Of a stretch of 64,000 nt of DNA, positions 20,587 through 30,897 are shown piece by piece (within the stretch, counting starts at the first letter, position 1; each line of letters begins with the position of its first letter). This stretch comes from Acanthococcus lagerstroemiae (Eukaryota; Arthropoda; Insecta; Hemiptera; Eriococcidae): positions 1 to 64,000 of the forward strand of contig JAJSSI010000041.1 of the NCBI GenBank assembly GCA_031841125.1. Reading direction: 5' to 3'. The position numbers and the translations under genes are program-made. The notes below the pieces were generated by a model. That model ran no database searches. It was not told where the DNA came from and saw only the letters and a list, made by a program, of their open reading frames with translations.

Positions 20587-23354
20587 TGCTCCCCCCTCTG
20601 AACCCGCGAGCGGTTCAGGAGGGGAATCAGCAGGCAAAACAGCAATTTTTGCTATCGAGCGCTTTAAAATGTTGGAGGAGTTGGACAGCTTGAGATCTAC
20701 GACACGAACTGCACCACTGGAATCTGGGTAAACCTCCGTGACTTTCGCCAACGGCCACTCATAAGGGGGTGACTCGTCCTTCACCAAGACAAGCTGTCCG
20801 ATTCGAACATTGGGTTGAGAACGTTGCCACTTGTACTTCTTCTGTAACTGGTTCAAGTAGTCAGAGCGCCAAACTTTCCAAAACGACTTCAGGCGCGTGT
20901 CGATCTCCATTAACCGCTTGGAGAGAGGTAACGATGAACAATCGGAATCCAAATCTGGAGCTGAGAGCAGCGACTGACCAATCAAAAAATGGCCGGGTGA
21001 AATTACTTCTTTGCCTTGCTCCGATGAAGTGCAAAGAGGGCGTGAATTTAAAATGCCTTCGATGCGCGTGAAAACAGTTGAATACTCATCGTAGCTCAGA
21101 ACGCCGCCATTGAGAACACGACTCAAATGAACTTTGCCGACCGAACTGCGGATTCCCAAACGCCACCAAAATGGGGCGAACGAGGGGGAATCATCGACCA
21201 CTGAATCCCTTCGGCTGCGACAAATGACGAGATGGCTGACTGATTATAAACGATCAGATTACGAGTGCCAACGATGTTGGTGCCATTATCGGAATGGATG
21301 ACTTTTGGGGCACCACGTCTAGCTATGAACCGCTGCAAAGCTTCGATGAATTTGACTGTAGAGAGGTCGGAAACGATTTCTATGTGCACAGCTTTGACTG
21401 TCATACACACAAAGATGGTCATGTAGATCTTGTAGAACCGTGTCGTTCGGTGAGAGACGCAACGGCACTGGAAGGGACCGGCCAAGTCGACTCCAGTATG
21501 AGTAAACGGTCGACTAACATTGACTCGAAAGGCCGGCAACTGGCCCATTAACTGAGAGGCGGTTCGACCCTTATAACGAACGCAGGTGACACAATTCCTG
21601 ATCACTGCTTTGGCCGCATTATTGAAACCGCCTACTAACCAATACCGAGCGGCAACAAAATTGACTACGAACTTTCGACCAGCGTGGAAGTACCTGTCAT
21701 GGATCGAAACGAGCATGACCCTCACCAAATGGTCCTTGGCGTGTAGGATGATGGGATGTTTCTTCGCTGAAGACATTTCTGCATTACCAAGACGGCCGCC
21801 GACCCGCAAAAGCCCATCCTCGTCCAAAAATGGTGAAAGACTCAAAAGTTTACTAGTTGCCTTAAGGGCACAATCATTAGATAATCGAGCGATTTCTTCA
21901 GAGAAGTGTAAACTCTGCAAAATACGAATTACAATCTTCAAAGCGTTCTCCAACTCAGTGGCATTAGGCAAGAGTTCACAATTAATTTTAATTCCGCGAG
22001 TACGATCGCAAAACCTAGCTACGTAAGACACTACTCTTAAAATCTTAGAAAACCGATCATAAAAACACTCTCTCTTGACTACCTGAAATACAGACTGCTT
22101 TTTCTTTCTCCTTTCCAGCGCTTCAGACACGTCTAGATTAGGTATAGGGTTCGAACTAATAGTACATGACGATAGAAAACTTGGCCCGTGTGGGACCAAA
22201 GACTAGACTCTAGGAATTCGATAACAGGCAATCCACGAGTTGCCAAATCAGCGGGATTGTGAGAGGTATTGACATAGAACCATCGATCATAGGGAACTAG
22301 CTGGTGAATCTTTTCCACTCTGTTGGAAACGAACGACTTCCATTCACTTGGTGAGAGTGACAACCAACAAAGTACAATGGTCGCATCTGTGAATAAAAAA
22401 CAATTACTAATGCCGACACCTAAGTTTTTTCGCACTCGCGTGACTAATTGCGCCAACAATAGCGCAGCGTTTAGTTCCATCTTGGGGATGGTCAGCTCCT
22501 TGGTTGGGGCGACCCTTGTTTTGGCGCAAATCATTCTACACGACGTGACAACGCCTTCTTCCAGCGTACGAACAAAAATGACCGCACAATAAGCACGAAT
22601 GCTCGCATCACAAAATCCAATTAATTGTACAATAGAACTAGGTCTAGAAACATAGCGAGAAATTACAAACTTTTTGAGCTTCAACAAATCCTTTAAATAA
22701 TTTAAAAATTCTTGTTCGATTTCACTTGGTACTGAGGCGTCCCAGTCAATTCCAGCGCGCTACAGCGCTTGGATTATGAGCTTTCCGCGTAAACAAACCG
22801 GCGCAATTAATCCCAATGGATGGAAGGTACGGGCTAGTAACGGCATCATCACTCGTTTTGTGGTTTTTTTTCGGTAGCGATTCCAAACGTAAATTTAATT
22901 TAACACGAAATCCATCCTCTATAGGGTTCCACACGATGCCCAACATAGCCACATTGCTAACCAATTCGATTTTTGATCCGTTTAAAACTACGTCTTCTGG
23001 CAAATCTGAAAGCAAACCCTGCGAATTCGCAGAATACTTGCGCAGTTTAAAGCCCCGCGCGGCTAACGAATTATGGACAATCATTAGGTTACTCTTTACT
23101 TTTTGGAGGTCATCACCTCCCGCAATCAAGTCATCCATGTAAAAGTTCTCTCGAATCATTTTTGCTGCGATCGGTTGTTCCTTTTCGATTTCCTGGGCAA
23201 TCACTTCTAAGCACTGGGTTGCCAAAAAGGACGCAGGTCCAGTGCCATACGTGATCGTATTCAAACGGTATTCCATGATCGGGTCCTTGGGAGAATCTCT
23301 CCACAAGATTCGTTGCATGTCGCGGTCCGCCTGGTCGACCCAGTAGTGATGTGT
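20584..23354 (-). pseudogene. BEL/Pao element A: RT (C-terminal part), RNase H and integrase
   Basis: Minus-strand order: RT from 23318 (MQRILWRDSPKDPIMEYRLN..., catalytic FYMDDLIAGG); RNase H at 22687-22133 (GFCDAS, PKMELNAALL, FTDAT); integrase at 22199-21123 with a Cys-pair finger (NCVTCVRYKGR) and catalytic D in GVDLAGPF, D in HSDNGTN, E in GGVWESAV; then the C-terminal domain 21201-20581 (RIGQLVLVKDE...EWPLAKVTEVYP). Frames break at about 23090, 22745, 22150 and 21130, and a TAG lies before the RNase H part. The 5' half (gag, protease, RT start) is lost at the N gap. The distal 12 bp before the gap belong to a hAT insertion also present in element B. Confidence 0.9.
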
Positions 23355-23377
23355 NNNNNNNNNNNNNNNNNNNNNNN
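23355..23377. other. Assembly gap (23 N)
   Basis: A run of N inside BEL element A, directly after ACACATCACTA read on the minus strand, which is the right end of the 702 bp hAT element in copy B. Sequence on the other side is unrelated (copia). Confidence 0.98.
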
Positions 23378-23599
23378 GATATCCTCAGAACTTGAAGGAT
23401 AAAAAAAAATAAATATTGATTGTAGTAGGGTCGTGCCGACCCTAAAAAGTCAGTGGGCTCAGTGCATACCTCGCTTCGGTTTCTGGATTTTCAGTCATCG
23501 CACCCATTATTTATATCCAAACAAATTAATTGCAGGACAATAGAAGCTTGTTCACGAACTTTGGTGTGCGGATTTCTCGAAGATTTGGTTCTTATACAC

Positions 23600-25760
23600 G
23601 TCACAATTTACAAACGAATCTAGTGTAACTTTGAGTTTCGGAATACCCTCGGCTATTTCAGGTAACCTTCTTAAGTAACTTGCCGACAGATGACCTAATC
23701 TTCGATGTCAATTCGTCCCCAGTTTCGTTTTTTTCTCCGAGATCTTCATGTAATCCTGCGTTTTCGATTTCAGGCATGGCCGATCGTTCATCTGTGGTTA
23801 CTGACATCATATAGGGCTCTGTATCGTTCAAATAAGTTCATTTGGCCCATACAGCGACTTTAACACGTCCAACACGCTTTGGAATTCCGGCAGCTCAAGA
23901 ATTCCATCGTCTTCGAACTCTGCTGCAATTGATTCAGGTATGTAGTACGCTCTTTTCCCGCGATCTAATCGAATTCCGACAAAAATCGATGCAGATGATT
24001 TTTCTCGGACATAAACATCCAAGATATTTTCATTCATCCTCTTGTTATTCAATCTTCGAACATCAATCTAGTATTTATTTTCGATGCTACTAAAGTATTT
24101 CGCAACGTTACTCGCTGAAGTTCGCCATATCGATTGAGTGTAATAATGTTCAGAGTACTGATCATGGGACAATCCAATTGGAAATCATCTCTGGTTCCTT
24201 TGATGCACGCATTTGGTGAAGTGTTCTGTATTTCCAACATCCCTACGGTTTCATTGACGATGTGTTCGGTGGAACCGCTATCGAACATAATAGATTTCGC
24301 TGTTGATCTTTTTGTTTCAGACACGGGTTCTGTTACTAACGTTCTCGGTTGCTGTTCGCCATCCTCAACGAGTTGTACGATGAATAATGACCCAATGATT
24401 TCAGCTTCATCTTCTTGTACCAGTACGCTGGATGATCTCTCTTCTGTTTTCGGCAAATCAAAATTAAACTTCAGTTCGGACTTATTTGTCTTACAAGTGC
24501 GAAGTCTAGGACCAAAAACATCGCAATTTCATCATCGTTTATCACATTCTCCGATTTCAGCATGGAGAGAATTTAATGTTATTTCTGCCACGGTTAGTTG
24601 TGTTGCTGCGGCGCTGACTACTGTTCGAGTTACTCGGATATTATTACGGTGGTAACTCCGGTTCTCACGATTTTCGTAATTACTGCTTCTTTTATTATCA
24701 TACTCATTACTTGCTCGATTACCGTGGAAGTTGTTCCATCCACCACGACGTTGATCACCGTGGTTTCGAACTCGGCAATCTTTATTTTTGGTTCTCTCGC
24801 TAGTTATTACTCTGGTGTTGACCATCGTTAAAACTACAGTACCGGTTCTGGTCGTTGTTTCTTCGATCTGTCTGTGGATCTCGATTCTGATGCCAAGTAC
24901 TATTTCTCGTCCCATAATTTCTTCTCACACGATTGCCGCAGTTATGCGCCAAATGTCCAATACATTACACTCGTAGCAAATTGGTTGGGAATTACCGCTA
25001 TAGCCTCCTCGACTGCTGTTTCGACGATCAGACTGTTGTGGCGTTTCGTTTCTACGACTGAAAAAAGGCTCATTCTGCTGATTACTCTGGTGTTGCTTCT
25101 GGGTGATCAAAACTCTCCCATCGCCTTTCTTCTCGCGTAAAACATATTTGTAGTCCTCGATAACTTGACGTTTAAGGTTTTCGTATGTTTTTAGGTCCAA
25201 ACTAAGAGCATAGAATCATTTATGAACACTTATAGCTGCTCGGCAGTGAAGTTCTAATTTTCTCGAGCTCGTCCTCCTGATCCAGTCGTCTACCTGCTGC
25301 CCTGAGTTTATCGGCTTTCATCCTAAACACTTCGATGTATTTTCTCATATCACCCGACTCATTGTACTTCATACTGAAGAACTTCTGGCGCGCTGAATCT
25401 CGTCCTACGTCCGATGTGGTCCCATACAGTTTAAGAATCATGTCGTACATCTCTGCAGCAGTTACAGCCTTCTCAACGCGCATCATGACTCAGGTGCTTA
25501 GTCGTTGAGCGATGTAGCTTAGGGTTTCCCCATCTTTCTTTCGAAACTTCTTGTATTTGTCTAGTGTAGCTCGATTCTTTTCAGTATCTCAACGGTATTC
25601 TTCTTCGATTTTTGATGTTTTGAAAAACGTCTACAATCCTTTGCCCATGAGGCCGAACTTCATTCGCGTACTGAATTCTTCGATGTTGTTCCGATCGAAG
25701 GTATAGTGTTTGTGATCACTTTTTTCCGCCATCACTGCTCGGTGTTTGGATTCCTGCGAT
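23600..25760 (-). pseudogene. Ty1/copia retrotransposon relic (gag, protease, linker)
   Basis: Gag starts at 25732 (MAEKSDHKHYTFDRNNIEEF) and continues at 25486-25220 with AAEMYDMILKLYGTT...FFSMKYNESGDMRKYIE, the usual copia gag block. A CCHC knuckle is at about 24990-24945 (CYECNVL then GHLAHNCG after a frameshift). Protease is at 24456-24049 with catalytic FDSGSTEHIV. The next part (24052-23828) reads SSASIFVGIRLDRGKRAYYI, like the block after integrase (IFVGY...KGY), and then MSVTTDERSAMPEIENAG, an acidic linker. The integrase core is therefore deleted and RT is absent. A possible primer-binding site (minus strand TGGTAACAGAGAC) lies at about 25975-25990; no LTR pair was found. Confidence 0.78.
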
Positions 25761-28540
25761 GCTCTTGATTCCGAATCAGATGATGAGAAGCTACTTTTGG
25801 AAGCTGCCGAGTTTGATCTCGAAATTTCAGGTGTTCTTGTTTGCCCTCAATCTGTAACTGCGTACCTCGGGTTACTGTTCTGGCTGTTCGCCAGGTTGTC
25901 AATGACAGCTCCACCTCGTTTGCGTCTGGGAAATTTAGGAGGCATTCAAATTTGTACCAAAACTTTCGTTAAAACCACGTCTCTGTTACCATATCGTTAA
26001 ACGAATAAGAAAAACACAAAATTATTTGTCAGTACGTTTTCACTTTATTCTTAAATTCTCATATAACATAATCGCATAAGGAAAAAAAAACAGTCACCAT
26101 GCCCTGAAAAAACCAACGCTCCGTAGTCCAATAAATCGATACAATAAACATCGATATATCGATATAAAAATAATAGAAATCGTATTCATATTCCAGCAAC
26201 AATCAGTGCAGTTGTACAGTACTGATCACTTACCAGAGCTAGGAGCTACCGAATGAATATTAATAGCATGATAACCAAAGGGCACTTTCGCCTTCTCTTA
26301 CTCCTCCTCCTCATCAATCATGATCATTCTCCCCCCCCCCCCCCGGGTGAAACTTCCGCTGCGACGTACCTAGGACGACATTTCCAATACTCCCTTCGCC
26401 CCTGTTGTCATATCTCTTACTTCCAAATTGTCACGAAGGTTGTCACACACTTACACAGGATGTCATTCACAACTATGATCGATGTAGTCATTCTGTACAG
26501 ACTATGCATGTTGAATGCCACTGACTGCATATGCACTCTTTCATTTCAGGTGCACGCCACAGCGACGCTCTGGTTACTCCTATCAGCTTCCGCAATGCAC
26601 CCGAGTGCCCGGCGGCTTAGATCCATTCACGGAAGAACATTATCACGACGGTCATTGCCTGCCCTCAAGTGGGTCTACCTATCTGCCCAGTGAACGAATT
26701 TCAGGTTTTTGACGACTTACTGTTAATGAGAGTGCTCCATGCAAAGCCGGCACAAATTGCCAAACAATGAAGCGGGCACTTTTTCTCCAGCTACTGCTGC
26801 TCACATACATCGCCTAAACTTTGTAAGTTTATACATTGTTGTACTACGGGTCCTGCATGAGAGTAACATTCCTGCCAATTATGAGCATGCACACAGTGAC
26901 CGAGAATCATTACACATAACTATCTCACTTTCAATTATTTTATTTACAGATGAAGCTTCTACAAATATCACCCAAGGACCGCAGTTGTATACTGAACACG
27001 CTTTTCTCACCTCAAATAACTGCAACTGTCAGTGTCAGCGGACTGAATTCAAAGTTAGCTTTCGTCAAATCTACTGTTACAATATTGTCAGAGATATGCA
27101 TGCGGTTTCTCTGTTAATCAACTTGCAACAATTACTATTAGTCACTAACTGCTTTTTATGGTGCAGAATATGTGACACAACAGGGAACCTGAGCCGGCGG
27201 TTTTAAGAACGCTCCTGATAAGTGTGCTACAAGAAAACTAGTGACACAGGACGATAAATTACACGCATTTTAACGTTTGTAGCCATGGTAAAGTTTTGTT
27301 TAACCAGATGTATTCTGGGAATGATTTGTTTTTACTTCATAACCCAAGATTATTATAACAGAGAAGGTTGGCCAGACGACGTGTAAGGCGCAAAGATGAC
27401 AATGACGTCACTGTAGTGCAAGTCGCACAGGCCACTTACGGAAATACAGTTTTTTTCAGTCTTTACTCATAATTCATGCTTGACATATTTTTCCATTATT
27501 TTTACGACATACAACGTTTAATTGGGCACCGTTATAAAAAAGAAAAACTGCTCTACAGCAAACATTCTATTTTCCCATTACTTTCTTATGGAGCGAGTTC
27601 CGGCACGGGTGAGAGAGGAAGAATTGTTGCGGGTTGCTTACCGCGTCTGGCTAACCTCCTGTGTTATAATAATCTTGTTCATAACTCATAATATCTCTGT
27701 CATGGTTAAATTCTCCTGCAGGTATCAGCAAATCATACTCTATTTAGATTATCAGTTATGATACATTTTCTCTGTTATGATTACCATAGTTCGAACTACT
27801 GTTGATTATGCAATTCCGCATTTTCCTGTCTCTAATCCCATCTATGATTATCAAAAATTTGGTTTACTTTCGAGTAGAGTTTCGAGCTTGATATGGAAAT
27901 TACTAACTGTAAAAAAAGAAAAACTACAGCTCTCCAAGTAATATTGGGACGGAGCACCCTTGTCCTTTCCCTCAGGTGGTTATACCAATGGTGCGGATCA
28001 CTCAATTTTGTGCAGACCACTAACAAAATGGTTTGCAAACGACAGAATTCAATATTTACTCCAAAGAAAGCTTATCCCTAGGTTAATTACGGACGGCCAC
28101 GGCCTCGTAAAAATCCTCCCCCCCCCCCCCAAGTTGTACAAAATTTTGAATATTGGTATTAGGTCTCTTCCCCAAGGTTAGGTTCTTATTACTGTGTTCA
28201 GATGCATTCTATTAGTGAGCCTTCATAAAGTGCAAAGTTTACTTTTTCTGACATTTTCTGTGGTATTGTGATTGTCGGAGTATACCTGGACATGGCGGCG
28301 GCCATTTTTTTTTTTCAGAAGAACCTTTCAGAAATGAAAAGCATCATGCTTGCAGTACACAATATGGGTACTGATAATGTTATACATCAAACAAGCAATT
28401 AATCATGACAAATTAAACTATAAACTTCAAAGATCGGGAGCAAATTTTCTTCTAAATATTAATTTGAGTATTTAATAATTTGCATTAGATGAATAATTAA
28501 GTATTGTTAGATATCTCTTTGTTAGGTTTCTATCACCAGA
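25761..28540. other. No gene recognised; 5' region of copia relic and intergenic DNA
   Basis: Contains a C14 tract at about 26331, a C11 tract near 28117 and several ORFs of 60-155 codons without known domains. CGATATATCGATAT palindromic words cluster near 26137-26165. No RNA genes or clear element ends were found. Confidence 0.4.
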
Positions 28541-28566
28541 ATGTATGAGTATTATGGTAACTCACC

Positions 28567-28776
28567 TTACTTACTGACCAGTTCTATAGCCTGTGGTAAC
28601 ATGCCAGTTGGTGCTAATTCTTCAGATTCCTTATTTTTGACAGAATCTAAAGAGGTAATGCTTGTACATTTAATCATCTCATTATCACTTACACTTTTGA
28701 TGTCTACATCCGTGTCTGTGTCCGCCTTATCTTCTTCTTCAAAGTGCATAGTTTTTCTATTTATATTATTTGACAT
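28567..28776 (-). CDS. Candidate exon in array unit 1 (acidic, MSNNINRK...)
   Basis: Minus strand: acceptor-like CATCTTTAG directly before ATG at 28776, then MSNNINRKTMHFEEEDKADT and a Ser/Glu/Asp-rich stretch. It ends in a perfect donor (GTCA then GTAAGT) at about 28574. Units 2-5 have lost the frame through a 54 bp deletion and a substitution cluster near the GGCGGGGTGCAG phrase. This may be the last intact copy of an exon of a duplicated gene; no family recognised. Confidence 0.35.
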   Translation of the reverse strand: MSNNINRKTMHFEEEDKADTDTDVDIKSVSDNEMIKCTSITSLDSVKNKESEELAPTGMLPQAIELVSK

Positions 28777-29135
28777 CTAAAGATGGAAATCAGAGTATCC
28801 GATTACCTCTATATTTTTCTAGTGACATACCTTCTAGCATAATTAAATGGTTGAATCCTCGGAAAAATTGTCTATGAATAAATCTGTATCAACTCTAGAT
28901 TCACTTGCATCAGTCATCCTATCAAGATTTCCAGTCTGGAGGCCCTCAAGGTTGAGCAACATTGCTGGAACTTCATTCAATTTTGCATTTCCATTTCTAG
29001 TAAGTATTCCTTTTCTTGGGCAATCCCTAGATGGCCCTGAAGGGATGCCTACCTATGCATTCCAGAAGACATACACTTCGGGTAACAAGTAGTGTTGGCA
29101 GATACAGATACACCCGTATAAGGTATATTAGATAA

Positions 29136-29405
29136 TTACAGCTTCATTTCCAATTTTGATGCATTCATCCACAGCATTTCCATTGCCATATATGTCCTAA
29201 GGCGACCCGCCAGTTGGTCTTTGTGGATCTTGCCCACTCTTTTCCACCATCTGCCGCATGGCTTGTGTACGTTGTCATGGAACTTTTTCTCCCCACAGAC
29301 TGCAAAAATGTAACGATTGCCCTGCAGTTCAGGAAATTTACGTTGTGCCTGTAGAATCCTCTTAATAGCCTTAATTGTTCTTGGGAATAATATGGCTAAG
29401 ACCAC
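29136..29405 (-). CDS. Candidate exon in array units (ILFPRTIKAIKR...)
   Basis: The minus strand reads VLAILFPRTIKAIKRILQAQ, then FPELQGNRYIFAVCGEKKFH and PCGRWWKRVGKIHKDQLAGR. It is conserved in units 4 and 5 (39211-39492 and 41408-41689, with a 4 bp indel changing the tail to YLYGNGNAVDEC). Units 2 and 3 are broken by the GCCCTGCAGTTCAGGGATT duplication. Composition looks protein-like (Cys, Trp, basic). No family assigned. Confidence 0.35.
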   Translation of the reverse strand: MVLAILFPRTIKAIKRILQAQRKFPELQGNRYIFAVCGEKKFHDNVHKPCGRWWKRVGKIHKDQLAGRLRTYMAMEMLWMNASKLEMKL

Positions 29406-30774
29406 TTCATTGCTCGAACTTTTCCCTAAATATTATCAACGCCCATTCTGTTAACTTATTGCGCATTGAAATTTTTTACATTCATCTCAAACCGAGTATA
29501 CTTATGTGAGAAGCTAAATATCTTTCAATGTTACTACTTCCACCACCTTTGTAATTGCCTGTTCAGGTTTTGTCAGCTTCACTAGGTTTCTGAATATGAA
29601 AACATATATATGTATGGTTGTACATTATTGCTCCAGCTAGTATTATGTTTAAATCACTAAATTGAGATATGAAGGACACAGGAACGCATAAATTGAATGC
29701 CAAAGGTAATGATTGTAAATTGTAAGAAACAGTTCACCCTCTTATTTCCAAATGTGTAGATGCTGTGTACGTAAAAAACCATTTTGACAGTAAGAGTAAA
29801 TTAGGCTGTTTCCTATATGTGTAAGGTAATAAAAAAATGATTGAGTTCTACTTCGCATACAAAATGACTAATCTACTCAGATTAGTAGCGTAACTACTCA
29901 TTTCTTCGGGGGGGGGGATTGATATCATAGAATGAAAAGTAGGTATATTTTCATTAATTGAACAAAAACATACTTATAAGATATCTATTACAAAATAAGG
30001 TCATTTTACACTACACTCTTTAGACCGAGCAAAGACTGGTTGATTTTGAGATCACATGAAAAAAATTCACTTTTAAAGGGGGGGGGCTGTCCCCAAAACC
30101 CTCACCGTATTTACGCCACAAATGTGAATACATTTGATTTACTGAAATACTCGGAATCATAGATACACTTACATGAAACTGCCATGAACCTCAGGCAGGA
30201 TGTTACAACAACCAAATCAAGATTCCTGTCTTTTACAAACTGAGACAATATTGATACCCTGGAACCAGTTGGTTGTGCATTTTTATAATCCTATATGCAG
30301 CAGTGATGGCAGGGAACTACACAATTTTCTCATCATTAATAGTTTCCATGATCCTTCTTTTTATATCGCAAGATAAAATCATTCGCATCATTTTCTTTTG
30401 CCAAGGGCAGCTTCGTGATCACTTTCATATTTCCTCTAGCAACCAGACGGCTAAGAAGGTACTCTCCACTCCTTTGAATTTCTGTTTTTTATAACACATT
30501 TGCTTTTGGTTCACCTTCCTGAATAGGCAGTAAATGTTCGCTAATTTTACTATAAATTTTCCAGTGCAGAAAAAGCAGGCATTTTTTTGTGTTTGTCTGT
30601 GGTTCTCTTCCAGTATCTGGAATTTTGTAAGTATATTTGAAGCCACATTTCACAAAAGTTTTCATTTGTAATAGGAATGAAACCCTGTTCTATATTACCA
30701 GAATGTATAAGTATTACAGTAACTCACCTTACTTATTAATGATAGAATCTGAACGTTCATATTTCATCCACCTT

Positions 30775-30777
<3 letters not shown>

Positions 30778-30808
<31 letters not shown>
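30778..30808. repeat. (AAT)n microsatellite tail
   Basis: About ten AAT units, forming the 3' terminus of the RTE-like element when read on the minus strand. Confidence 0.9.
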
Positions 30809-30897
30809 GCCTTTATTCCGGCATAGAACACAGATACATGGTATGTACAATTGTACATTTACAAATACCTACATATGTGATTTGCTTGTACCTGATT

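Noticed and set aside
21294..22592. Plus-strand ORFs of 85-146 codons across BEL element A
   Set aside because: Antisense shadows of integrase and RNase H; the same shadows recur antisense to element B.
26253..27206. Plus-strand ORFs of 146 and 155 codons
   Set aside because: No family resemblance; composition like translated non-coding DNA; one runs through a C14 tract.
30273..30494. Hydrophobic plus-strand ORF MCIFIILYAAVMAGN..., repeated in all five array units (also 35775, 38177, 40373, 42567)
   Set aside because: It lies antisense to other open frames in a near-identical tandem repeat, so its repetition is not evidence of selection. Its hydrophobic bias comes from T-rich sequence.
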